Below are positions 1-6,533 of a stretch of DNA of 8,546 nucleotides, piece by piece (the stretch's first letter is position 1; each line of letters begins with the position of its first letter). Both the position numbers and the translations under genes were made by a program. The stretch comes from Methanosarcinaceae archaeon UBA470 (GTDB lineage: Archaea; Halobacteriota; Methanosarcinia; Methanosarcinales; Methanosarcinaceae). The stretch covers positions 1-8,546 of the forward strand of contig DAKU01000070.1 of NCBI GenBank assembly GCA_002508425.1. The letters are read 5' to 3'. The notes under the pieces are model-generated. The model worked only from the letters and a program-made list of their open reading frames with translations. It was not told where the DNA came from and did no database searches.

Positions 1-24
1 AATTGGGGTAGTAATTGGGGTAGT
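1..24. repeat. 12-bp tandem repeat, two full copies, running off the edge
   Basis: The plus strand reads AATTGGGGTAGT twice without a mismatch, starting at the first base of the window, so more copies may lie outside. On the coding (minus) strand each unit encodes Thr-Thr-Pro-Ile. The unit length is a multiple of three, so gain or loss of copies would change linker length without breaking the frame. Confidence 0.8.
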
Positions 25-171
25 ACTCTCCTGATCCAAAACGTCTGCACGCATGTGGGCCGGATTGGCCTGGAAAGTCAGCATGAGACCTGCCATGCCG
101 AAATCATATTCTGGTGGCTGTATGCCGTGCTCTCTGCATTCTACCCATTCAACATGCTGGTTCTCTTTCAT
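1..171 (-). pseudogene. AlbA_2/RecG-like accessory protein, internally deleted and cut by window edge
   Basis: An open frame of 57 codons begins at ATG 171-169, overlaps the hsdS stop by ATGA, and stays open to position 1. A GGGAGG sequence lies about 11 bases upstream. The first nine residues (MKENQHVEW) match the usual opening of AlbA_2 (Schlafen-like) DNA-binding proteins, often annotated as RecG-like helicases, which sit in many type I restriction operons. In intact members this is followed by several hundred residues. Here it is followed at once by ECREHGIQPPEYDF and MLTFQ, which resemble the extreme C-terminal part of the catalytic region (Glu-Cys...Gly...Pro-Pro-x-Tyr/Phe...Thr-Phe). 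An in-frame internal deletion is therefore inferred. The tail enters Thr-Thr-Pro-Ile repeats, a low-complexity linker that in such proteins can precede a winged-helix domain. The family call rests on remembered sequence patterns. It could instead be a short functional DNA-binding relic, since the frame is open. Confidence 0.55.
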
Positions 172-1451
172 ACCAATCGAATCCTCCCTGTGAGCAGTTC
201 CTGCATCATACCCTGCTTGATCTGGCGAGTCTTGACAAGCTTTTCTTCTAATGTAGTGATCTCTGCATCCATATCTGAGAGGATAGTGGCGATGGCAGTT
301 TGTTCTGCTTTATTTGGGAGTGGTAGCTTGAAGATTGCTGCTGTTGTTGTGTTAAGAACCTGTTGAGCCCCACCAACCAAATAGCTGTCAATCTGCCGCT
401 TGCCAAATTTCGAGTTAATGACCATAGATAAAAACTTTGAATCAACATTTTTTGGTGATGGCCGGACAACCACAAGACTTGCTGCATTTGCTTCTCCAAG
501 TTCATATGGGATAACACATGCTGTTCCAGGATAGCCTACACGAACCATCACCACATCCCCCAACTGTAATGCAGATTTCTTCCACATCTTGTGTGTATTA
601 TCTGAAATAAATTTTGTTTCAGACAAATCTAGTTTGTTTTCTAGTACATTCTGACCACGCAGAAGCGGAATACCCTGATTCGTGAACAAGTGTGCCATTG
701 AACCAACAAATCCTACAGTAATCTTGTCGGCGACTTCAGCAATTGTCACAATATTCCAGTCTTCTGGAATCAACCCCACCTCAGTATGTTTGTAACCTCT
801 TTTAATCTCAAACCCCGGCAGCCTCCTCTTCCCTGTCAGCAATTCCTGCATGGCACCCTGCTTGATCTGGCGTTTCTTGGCGATGAGCTGCTCCAGGGAT
901 TCTATGAGGACATCCGTATCGGAGAGTGCTGTGGCAATGGCTTCTTGTTCTGCTATAGATGGAATAACCACGTATATTGAATAGAAATCGTTATGATTAA
1001 GATCGGGAATCGTACTCGTTCCTGCTTTAATCAATATCTGTCGTTGTGTTTGTTCCAGTCTCAGAAAATTAACAAGATGCTCTTTTGTAATCAGCTTCTT
1101 GTTGTAGTTAATCTTAAAGAAATTATTATGAAAAACACCTTCTACATCTGTTATCACAATTCCAGTATTTCCAGTCCTAGTCATTAGAACATCATCCCGA
1201 TTACAACAAACAACAGGGGAATAACTATCAATGAATTCAACTTCTTTTCCTTCATTGAGGTACTGAATTGTAATGTATACTTTAGAAGAAGGAGAGGAAA
1301 TCTTTAGGCGATTACTGATAGCTATTTGCAGACCTTGATTCACCGTACAAATATCACCAGCTGGTCGAACTCCTCAATCCTCCGGTATCACTCCCACCTC
1401 AGTCTGCTTGTATCCGGCCGGGATGCCATCAGCAACATACTCAGTACTCAT
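168..1451 (-). pseudogene. hsdS: Type I restriction enzyme specificity subunit HsdS with an in-frame TGA at codon 26
   Basis: HsdS is the DNA-recognition subunit of type I restriction-modification enzymes and binds HsdM and HsdR. The frame has the usual two-fold layout: target recognition domain 1, a central conserved helix (AEQEAIATALSD, then AKKRQIKQGAMQELLTG), recognition domain 2, and a second conserved helix (AEQTAIATILSD, then KTRQIKQGMMQELLTG). The natural start is ATG 1451-1449, which overlaps the preceding gene by ATGA and opens MSTEYVADGIPAGYKQTEVG. Codon 26 (1376-1374) is TGA. The matching place in the second half reads GYKHTEVGLIPEDW, so the first half (GYKQTEVGVIPED-stop) has lost a conserved Trp by a TGG-to-TGA change, and the frame then continues cleanly to 168. 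The longest uninterrupted piece starts at GTG 1343 (391 aa) but lacks a convincing ribosome site and the start of domain 1. It may be inactive, re-initiated at that GTG, or a base-calling error. Confidence 0.85.
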
Positions 1452-1759
1452 GTCCCAGTCTCCTCTTCTGTTTCTGAAACCCACATCTCACGATAAGAAT
1501 TAACATAAAATGCCGTTGCTTCCGGGTCGATGTCCCAATAGTACCTGCAAAGTTGACGATATAGTTGCAGGGCGGGACCATAGCCACAGAAATCAAGCAG
1601 ACAGTCAAGAGTGTGCTCAATATGGGAAACATCGCGGTTATTTGTCAGGATGATGTTGTTGACGATGGGTGTATATTGCCGTACTGCCTGACGATTGAGT
1701 TCCTGAATCTGACCGGCGATGTCGGTGACAGATCCTAGCAGGATGCCGTAGTCGCTCAT
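1448..1759 (-). CDS. Uncharacterised 103-aa protein of the type I RM operon
   Basis: I do not recognise a named family. The gene has a strong ribosome site (AAGGAGG, seven bases before ATG 1759-1757) and overlaps both neighbours by ATGA, so it is a genuine operon member between hsdM and hsdS. The protein is soluble and probably mostly helical, with no signal peptide or membrane segment. It is rich in Tyr, Gln and Asn, has three cysteines (53, 58, 71), an aromatic Tyr-Tyr-Trp stretch near 73-75, and an acidic end (TEEETGT). The cysteine spacing does not form an obvious zinc site. Similar small proteins seem to occur in type I RM operons of other prokaryotes, but that is from memory. A role in assembling or modulating the HsdM/HsdS complex is possible from position alone. 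Confidence 0.85.
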   Translation of the reverse strand: MSDYGILLGSVTDIAGQIQELNRQAVRQYTPIVNNIILTNNRDVSHIEHTLDCLLDFCGYGPALQLYRQLCRYYWDIDPEATAFYVNSYREMWVSETEEETGT

Positions 1760-1929
1760 GGATATTCCTCCTTGCTGGCCTGTATTTTAATCAAGTCGAA
1801 TTCGATGGGATTGGCTTGGAATTTGGGCAATTGGTCAGTGGGCTGCTGACTGGTTCCATCCAGCAAGGATTGCGCAGACATCGTCTGCGGAATTTGCGAC
1901 TGAAAAACAGCATCATTTCCAGCACTCAT
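1756..1929 (-). CDS. Small 57-aa protein of the type I RM operon
   Basis: This short frame fits exactly between hsdM and the 103-aa gene. Its ATG (1929-1927) overlaps the hsdM TGA as ATGA, and its TGA (1758-1756) overlaps the next ATG as ATGA. Such a perfect fit at both ends is unlikely by chance and matches the other junctions of the operon. The product starts MSAGNDAVFQSQIPQ and ends KIQASKEEYP. It is rich in Gln, Ser and Pro, has no membrane segment or cysteine, and looks largely unstructured, perhaps a linker or binding peptide. A GGGG stretch inside the end of hsdM is the only ribosome-site candidate, so translation probably depends on coupling to hsdM. Function unknown. Alternatively it could be a leader that positions ribosomes for the downstream gene. 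Confidence 0.65.
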   Translation of the reverse strand: MSAGNDAVFQSQIPQTMSAQSLLDGTSQQPTDQLPKFQANPIEFDLIKIQASKEEYP

Positions 1930-4322
1930 AAATTAAACCCCATTCTCTCCAGATGTTGGTTCACCTTTGCTTCCAGTTCTGCCACACGTTCGGTCATCTG
2001 AGGCATTGGGGTTTCATAGCGTTCAGCAAGTTCCTTCACACGCTGGGTGAGGGATTGGCTGATACGGTCCATTTCGCCATGTATGGCAGTATCCAGCGCA
2101 GTGAGCCATTTGTCATCCACCACCAGTGTCTTGATGTCATCCTCTGTGAGTTTGGGATAGTAAGCGTAGGCCTTGGCATCAAGTGAATTTTCAGCATCTT
2201 TGAGATGCTTCTTCAGGTCGACTTCCTCATTGGCAAGTTTCAGCCAGTCATTGAGCACGGCAGTTTCTTCCTGTGTTTCCCTGTCGCCTTTGATCTCCTT
2301 CAGGCGAGCTGTGACGTTAGCCTTGTTCACCTTATCAAGTTCGGAGAAAGCGCCTTCATCACCACCGTTCTCCTCTTCTATCTCTGTCATCCGGGCAGTG
2401 ACACTTTCCAGCTCAGCAGTAAGCTTATCCACAGTCTCCTGCTCTTTGGCGAAGAAACGAGCTACGATGAGAGATTTTGGAACAAGGTCGCAGGTCCAGC
2501 CCTTGTCCTTCTCTTTACCTTTCTTGTCCTTCTCGATGATACGATAGGTCTTAGCTTTCCATCCCTCATCTGCAATGAGGTAACAGTCATCCTGCATCGT
2601 TGTTTCCCAGTAGTCCATCAGGTGCTGATACACATCATATTGGCTGATGAGCGGCTTATCTGCGTAGTGGGCAAGCAGGTCTTCGGATAACCTGGCTATG
2701 ACCTCTTTCGGATGGCTGTCGGTCTGCAATTGCCGAAGCATAACAGAAGATCTCTCTCGCCAGACTGCGAAATGTGCATTCATGCCAGAGATAAAAGCAG
2801 CGAACTCAGGGTGCTCATAGATGGTGGGTTTAATAGCAGCTTTATCAACAGCAAGGTTCAGATATCCAGGCCTGTTCCCTTTGAACAATGTCTGCCGAAG
2901 CTCTGGACAGACATCCCAATAACGCTGCAATGCATCCACATCAGCAACAGGAATACCACCATGCAGATGGCCTTCGATATCCTGCAGGTCCTCAGCCTGC
3001 TGGCTGTCTATGTAGCGTGGAAGGTTAAGATTGAACTCGTTCTTCTCTATCTCCTCAAAACTGACCATCCGCGAGTATTTCGGAATCTCTGCCTGCCTTG
3101 TAAAAACGTCCACAATCTTATGGATATCCTGGGCTCGCAGGCGGTTCTTGGGACCGTCCTTCATAAAACCCGCACTGGCATCTATCATGAAGATACCTTT
3201 GCGGTTCTGAGCTTCCTCCTTATCAATAACAATGATACATGCAGGGATGCCGGTACCGTAGAAAAGGTTGGCTGGCAGACCAATGATGCTCTTGATGTAT
3301 CCTTTACGTATCAGATTACGGCGAATATCCGCCTCTGCATTCCCACGGAACAGCACACCATGTGGCAGAATGCAGGCACCTTTACCCGTGCTCTTAAGAG
3401 AACGGACAATGTGTAGCAGATAAGCATAATCTCCCTGCTTGGCAGGTGGAACTCCAAAGGGCTTGAAACGCTCATGAGGATCTTTCAGCGGGTCCAGACC
3501 AGTACTCCAGCGCTTGTCACTGAAAGGAGGATTGGCGACCACATAATCAAAGATCTTGAGAATCCCTCCCTCTACAGACTGAGGGTTGGCAAGGGTATTT
3601 CCCTGCCATATAAGAGCTTCGGGATTGTTATGCAGGATCATGTTCATGCGGGCCAGACCGGATGTGGCAGCATCCTTCTCCTGACCATACAGAGTTATCT
3701 TAGTCCTTGCCTCATCTGCTACCTTCAAGAGCAGAGAGCCTGAACCACATGTGGGATCATAGGCCGTGGTGGAGCTCGTGGTATTGGCCTGACGTATTCC
3801 AAGTATTTGTGCTATAATGCGGCTGACCTCGGCAGGGGTATAGAACTGGCCTTTGCTCTTACCGCTTTCAGTAGCGAAGTGGCGCATAAGGTACTCGTAA
3901 GCATCACCAAGGATATCGTCGCCTTCAGCACGGTTCTTTGAGAAATCAAGGGCTGGGTTCTCGAAGATGGCGATGAGGTTGGTAAGCCTATCTACCTGCT
4001 CCTTACCACTGCCAAGCTTGGTAGCATCGTGAAAATCAGGCATGTCGGACAGCTTGTTGGCATTAACCAGAGGACCAATGATTTTCTTGTTGATCTGATC
4101 TCCGATATCCGGTTTGCCTTTAAGTGTGACCATATCCTTGAAGCTCGCACCCTCTGGAATAGTAATCGGGGCAAAGGGAATTCCAGCGTATTTATCACTG
4201 ACGTACTTGATGAACAGCAGCACCAGCACATAGTCTTTGTACTGGCTGGCATCCATTCCGCCGCGCAGTTCATCACAACTGGACCAAAGAGAAGAATAAA
4301 GTTCGGATTTTTTCAAGGCCAT
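1926..4322 (-). CDS. hsdM: Type I restriction-modification methyltransferase subunit HsdM
   Basis: This is the N6-adenine DNA methyltransferase subunit, which uses S-adenosylmethionine and takes its target from HsdS. Residues 1-150 form the helical HsdM N-terminal domain (SELYSSLWSSCDELRGGMD). GQFYTP at 158-163 begins the catalytic domain, motif I is DPTCGSGSLL at 189-198 (cofactor binding), and motif IV is NPPF at 264-267, the catalytic motif of adenine methylases. Both key motifs are intact. At 798 residues it is much longer than the roughly 530-residue E. coli EcoKI form. The extra C-terminal third (about 500-798) has long charged, probably coiled-coil stretches near 625-720 and 745-795 and is typical of a longer HsdM subfamily. 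The start ATG 4322-4320 has GGTGG eight bases upstream. It heads a five-gene ATGA-linked operon. If hsdS is dead, HsdM may be an orphan or may work with another specificity subunit. Confidence 0.95.
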   Translation of the reverse strand: MALKKSELYSSLWSSCDELRGGMDASQYKDYVLVLLFIKYVSDKYAGIPFAPITIPEGASFKDMVTLKGKPDIGDQINKKIIGPLVNANKLSDMPDFHDATKLGSGKEQVDRLTNLIAIFENPALDFSKNRAEGDDILGDAYEYLMRHFATESGKSKGQFYTPAEVSRIIAQILGIRQANTTSSTTAYDPTCGSGSLLLKVADEARTKITLYGQEKDAATSGLARMNMILHNNPEALIWQGNTLANPQSVEGGILKIFDYVVANPPFSDKRWSTGLDPLKDPHERFKPFGVPPAKQGDYAYLLHIVRSLKSTGKGACILPHGVLFRGNAEADIRRNLIRKGYIKSIIGLPANLFYGTGIPACIIVIDKEEAQNRKGIFMIDASAGFMKDGPKNRLRAQDIHKIVDVFTRQAEIPKYSRMVSFEEIEKNEFNLNLPRYIDSQQAEDLQDIEGHLHGGIPVADVDALQRYWDVCPELRQTLFKGNRPGYLNLAVDKAAIKPTIYEHPEFAAFISGMNAHFAVWRERSSVMLRQLQTDSHPKEVIARLSEDLLAHYADKPLISQYDVYQHLMDYWETTMQDDCYLIADEGWKAKTYRIIEKDKKGKEKDKGWTCDLVPKSLIVARFFAKEQETVDKLTAELESVTARMTEIEEENGGDEGAFSELDKVNKANVTARLKEIKGDRETQEETAVLNDWLKLANEEVDLKKHLKDAENSLDAKAYAYYPKLTEDDIKTLVVDDKWLTALDTAIHGEMDRISQSLTQRVKELAERYETPMPQMTERVAELEAKVNQHLERMGFNL

Positions 4323-4370
4323 TATCTATACCACCGATGACACGCAATACTTAGATGAAGATGTGAGTTA

Positions 4371-4387
4371 CATATTGTTTTTCGTTA
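4371..4387 (-). promoter_or_regulatory. Candidate hsdM promoter (BRE/TATA)
   Basis: On the minus strand an A-rich stretch CGAAAAACAATATG lies about 50 bases upstream of the hsdM ATG and resembles a purine-rich BRE followed by a TATA-like box. A start near 4350 would leave a leader of roughly 28 bases that carries the GGTGG ribosome site. A second option is TATATG near 4415-4420, next to a GTAGCTAC palindrome. This is a weak prediction by eye. Confidence 0.3.
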
Positions 4388-4599
4388 TGGTTCATGCATT
4401 TTCATCTGTAATCACATATAGTAGCTACCAAACTATTACAGTTAAAAGTAATAAACGTGTTCCACTTTTCTATGATGCTCTGAGAAGGTACCATATCAAT
4501 AATATCCACAGCGAGTGCTCATGTAGTGTGACCAGTAATCAGGCGATACACCATACAAGGGAAAAAGATCAACAGAACCTTGCCAGAAAGACATATAAT
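4388..4599. other. Intergenic region between the RM operon and pth2, no gene seen
   Basis: No reading frame here has a ribosome site, a recognisable motif or gene-like composition on either strand. An 80-codon plus-strand frame starting at 4363 has no such support. I see no tRNA, CRISPR array, IS end or clear attachment site. It probably holds only upstream sequence of hsdM and downstream sequence of pth2. Confidence 0.5.
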
Positions 4600-4619
4600 T
4601 TATGAGAATTAAATAAAAA
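4600..4619 (-). terminator. Candidate T-rich archaeal terminator after pth2
   Basis: Directly after the pth2 stop the minus strand reads ATTTTTATTTAATTCTC, a T-rich run without a clear hairpin. Archaeal RNA polymerase commonly stops at such runs. It would separate pth2 from the RM operon downstream. Confidence 0.4.
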
Positions 4620-4967
4620 TTAAAGAAGTTTAAGATCCTTGGTTATTTTATCCAGATCCTGGGCCCTTGCAGGACCAATACCCAATACGGTTACTGTTCC
4701 TGGTTCGACTTCTGTAAGACCTGCATCAGCGATCAGAGCAGTGGGAAATCCCTCTCTTCTGGCCTTTTCCTTATATTCGAAAAGGTCTTTTAGTGCTGGA
4801 ACCCGTAAAACCACTTTTTTCTGTCCGCCCTCTTTCCAGTTGTCCAAAGCGGACTTTGAAGCCCAGCTGCTGGCAGATACAGCTGCATGTGCAACTTGTA
4901 CTGCAAGCTTGCCTTTTGAAAGTTTCAGATCATCTCTCACAATAATACATTGTTTATATTCATCCAT
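4620..4967 (-). CDS. pth2: Peptidyl-tRNA hydrolase, archaeal type II (Pth2)
   Basis: Pth2 cleaves the ester bond of peptidyl-tRNAs that drop off ribosomes, freeing tRNA for reuse; it is cytosolic and the standard enzyme of archaea. At 115 residues it has the family length. Diagnostic segments are QCIIVRDDL at 6-14, the basic KLSKGKLAVQVAHAA at 15-29 with the conserved Lys-Gly-Lys and His 27, and FPTALIADAGLTEVEPGT at 74-91 with conserved Asp 81, then VLGIGPA at 94-100. The fold is complete. ATG 4967-4965 has GAGG eight bases upstream. It lies 49 bases after mptN on the same strand, so the two are probably one transcript. The short gap contains a two-copy imperfect 15-bp repeat. Confidence 0.95.
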   Translation of the reverse strand: MDEYKQCIIVRDDLKLSKGKLAVQVAHAAVSASSWASKSALDNWKEGGQKKVVLRVPALKDLFEYKEKARREGFPTALIADAGLTEVEPGTVTVLGIGPARAQDLDKITKDLKLL

Positions 4968-4993
4968 TAACTAAGCCTCATATAGAACATAAA

Positions 4994-5023
4994 TTTGTAG
5001 ATCATAATTTTATAGATCATAGT
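4994..5023. repeat. Imperfect 15-bp tandem repeat at the mptN 3' end
   Basis: TTTGTAGATCATAAT is followed directly by TTTATAGATCATAGT, matching at 13 of 15 positions. It spans the mptN stop codon and the start of the mptN-pth2 spacer. It is AT-rich and probably slippage; no function is evident. Confidence 0.5.
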
Positions 5024-5922
5024 TTTGATGGTATATAATCCAGAATGTGTCCGGCAACATTAATTCCACATGAGTTATATATACCTGCCCCGGAAGGAGT
5101 GCCATTCACCTCAAGCACCATAGTTCCATCTGGCCCCTCTATGAGGTCCACTCCTGCAAATACAGTACCTACAGCTTCTGCAGCTTTAGCACATATCTCT
5201 TCCTGGGAAGATGTAAGTCTGCATGGTGCGGATGCGCCACCTTGACTTAGGTTGTTTATCCAATGACCTTGCTGTGCAGATCGATATATGGAACCCAGTA
5301 CTTTTCCATTCACTACAAAAGCACGGATGTCCCTTCCCTGGTTTTCTATGAATTCCTGAATATACAACATGCCCCACTGCTCGATCATTTGTGTTATCTG
5401 ATCTTCCCAGGGAATTTGTGAGACGGAACCATTGGGTTCTATCATTTTTCTATCTTTGACCCTGATTATTCCTTTTCCTTTGTAGCCAAAGACGGGTTTT
5501 ACAACTGCGTCCTTGAGGTCACTTATTATTTCAATGGCTTTATCCCTGTCCTGTACAGAAAATGTAGCCGGTACCGGAAGACCTGCTTTTGCGAGCAGAT
5601 ATGTTGTATGATATTTATTTGCAGCATTCCTGATGGCTTCAGGACTGTTGAGGATAAGAGTGCCTTGCATTTCCAGTTGTCGCAGGACATCGAACCTGAA
5701 AGAAACGCCTTCCATAGGCCCGGCACCGACATCTCTAACCACAAGTGCATCAAGAGTTGGAAGAATTAAACCCTCACTGGATATAATTACATCTTCATTG
5801 ATGGCAACATCCGTATTTCTTAGGTCAATGACATAGGTTTCAAAGCCTCTATCTGCTGCAGCTTGCAGAAGTGCGGCAGCAGTCCAATCATTCGGATCCG
5901 TGACAGCAATTCCAAGTCTCAT
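5017..5922 (-). CDS. mptN: Tetrahydromethanopterin:alpha-L-glutamate ligase (RimK-like ATP-grasp)
   Basis: MptN adds a glutamate to tetrahydromethanopterin with ATP, giving tetrahydrosarcinapterin, the one-carbon carrier of methanogenesis in Methanosarcina-type archaea. The protein is a RimK-family ATP-grasp enzyme. After the N-terminal domain (MRLGIAVTDPNDW) come the nucleotide-binding strand and glycine loop VVKPVFGYKGKGI at 140-152, YIQEFI at 187-192, GRDIRAFVV at 196-204, NLSQGGA at 224-230, and the metal-binding end LEVNGTPSGAG at 270-280 (Glu 271, Asn 273). I chose ATG 5922-5920 (301 aa). The frame extends to an ATG at 5997, but those 25 extra residues are atypical of the family and have no ribosome site. 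No Shine-Dalgarno precedes 5922, but a TATA-like box about 27 bases upstream suits a leaderless mRNA. The F420 ligase CofF is a related alternative; the N-terminal motif favours MptN. Confidence 0.8.
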   Translation of the reverse strand: MRLGIAVTDPNDWTAAALLQAAADRGFETYVIDLRNTDVAINEDVIISSEGLILPTLDALVVRDVGAGPMEGVSFRFDVLRQLEMQGTLILNSPEAIRNAANKYHTTYLLAKAGLPVPATFSVQDRDKAIEIISDLKDAVVKPVFGYKGKGIIRVKDRKMIEPNGSVSQIPWEDQITQMIEQWGMLYIQEFIENQGRDIRAFVVNGKVLGSIYRSAQQGHWINNLSQGGASAPCRLTSSQEEICAKAAEAVGTVFAGVDLIEGPDGTMVLEVNGTPSGAGIYNSCGINVAGHILDYIPSKL

Positions 5923-5944
5923 TAAGGGGTATAAGGAAACTATA

Positions 5945-5953
5945 CGTATTAAA
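5945..5953 (-). promoter_or_regulatory. Candidate TATA box of a leaderless mptN transcript
   Basis: TTTAATACG on the minus strand is centred about 27 bases before the ATG at 5922, the spacing expected when transcription begins at or next to the start codon. The absence of any GGAGG-like sequence before this ATG supports the reading. Confidence 0.45.
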
Positions 5954-6188
5954 GTACTCACTAAGTATACTGTATTGGTATTGTGGGGATACGCCATTAT
6001 AGATGTGATCGCTCAGAACTTTGAGGGCATCTGAACAAAATTCTCTGACATACAGCCGTTTAATATGGAGCTAAAAATAGAGATATCAATAGTTTAAGAG
6101 ACAAATACCATTGATATTACATAGTATATTTGATTTTGTTCGCTTGAATCCCCGCTTGAATATAAAGAATTTCTATAGACCTATATAT
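5954..6188. other. AT-rich intergenic region with short repeats, no gene seen
   Basis: Two short structures stand out: an inverted repeat ATATCAAT (6083-6090) / ATTGATAT (6110-6117) with a 19-base loop, and a direct repeat CGCTTGAAT at 6141-6149 and 6153-6161 separated by CCC. Neither is close enough to a predicted promoter to be called an operator. No supported reading frame or RNA gene is visible. Confidence 0.5.
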
Positions 6189-6384
6189 TTATTTCCTTTT
6201 ATAAAATTCAATAAGCCCTGCAACTCCAACTATTATTAAGACTACAGGAAACCAGGGGATATTGATTGTTAATATCTTCAACTCATTTATTAACCACAAT
6301 ATACCGGTAACCAATATTATCACCGGGATCGTGGGAAAAGTTTCTTTCTTAGGACTCTTTTCACTCTCTATTAAATCACCCCAT
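6189..6384 (-). pseudogene. Small two-helix membrane protein (LiaF/DUF5668-like), start frameshifted by one G
   Basis: The frame ending at TAA 6191-6189 encodes a typical small membrane protein: a charged start (GDLIESEKSPKKE), helix 1 (IPVIILVTGILWLI), a turn (NELKILTIN), helix 2 (WFPVVLIIVGVAGLIEF) and a basic tail (YKRK). This pattern, with Gly in each helix and a Trp-Phe-Pro before the second, resembles LiaI/LiaF-like transmembrane domains (DUF5668). No ATG lies in frame. The only fitting ATG (6384-6382) is followed by a run of four G; with three G it would read MGDLIESEKS and give 64 residues, with four it stops after two codons. A BRE/TATA-like site is at leaderless distance from exactly this ATG, which argues that it is the real start. 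The extra G may be a mutation or a homopolymer sequencing error. Confidence 0.6.
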
Positions 6385-6404
6385 ATCTAAATACGAATCT
6401 ATCA

Positions 6405-6420
6405 TTATTTAACGTTTCCA
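6405..6420 (-). promoter_or_regulatory. Candidate BRE/TATA promoter of the small membrane-protein gene
   Basis: The minus strand reads GGAAACG, a good BRE-like sequence, followed by TTAAATAAT centred about 25 bases before ATG 6384. It is back to back with the regulator promoter on the other strand (6428-6438). Confidence 0.5.
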
Positions 6421-6427
6421 AAAATGT

Positions 6428-6438
6428 AGATATATAGG
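6428..6438 (+). promoter_or_regulatory. Candidate TATA region of the first regulator
   Basis: AGATATATAGG is matched by AGATATAAACT at 7610-7620 before the second regulator, each followed by a shared AGTATAATT (6446-6454 and 7625-7633). One of these two blocks is probably the TATA box. Which is used cannot be decided by eye. Confidence 0.4.
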
Positions 6439-6481
6439 AACTGGCAGTATAATTCAGTACAGTGATGGTGGTTACATGTTC

Positions 6482-6496
6482 AATATTAAGTTTTGC
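6482..6496 (+). promoter_or_regulatory. Conserved 15-bp leader element, copy 1
   Basis: AATATTAAGTTTTGC is identical at 7662-7676 before the paralog, although bases around it differ. It lies about 40 bases before the start codon, so it is either a promoter element or, if the TATA lies further upstream, a site in the leader. An autoregulatory operator is possible. Confidence 0.45.
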
Positions 6497-6533
6497 TCGA
6501 TTAGCAGTATGCTTTTGAAAGGAGGAGCCGTAA

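Noticed and set aside
58..82. Similarity of GGATTGGCCTGGAA to GGATTGGCTTGGAA at 1808-1821, giving FQANP in two operon proteins
   Set aside because: Only about 13 of 14 bases match, flanks do not, and the protein contexts differ; probably chance.
1374..1376. TGA in hsdS as selenocysteine or programmed readthrough
   Set aside because: Methanosarcina-type archaea recode TAG (pyrrolysine), not TGA, the lost residue is a Trp, and no selenocysteine context is expected; a nonsense change or error is simpler.
2712..3416. 234-codon plus-strand frame inside hsdM
   Set aside because: It is antisense to the catalytic region of HsdM with intact motifs, has no ribosome site and no recognisable protein pattern; it is a shadow frame.
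4363..4605. 80-codon plus-strand frame between hsdM and pth2
   Set aside because: No ribosome site, no motif, and a composition like random AT-rich DNA; it also overlaps the likely hsdM promoter.
6083..6161. Inverted repeat ATATCAAT/ATTGATAT and the CGCTTGAAT direct repeat as a CRISPR or attachment site
   Set aside because: Too short, only two copies each, no spacer periodicity, no nearby tRNA or integrase.
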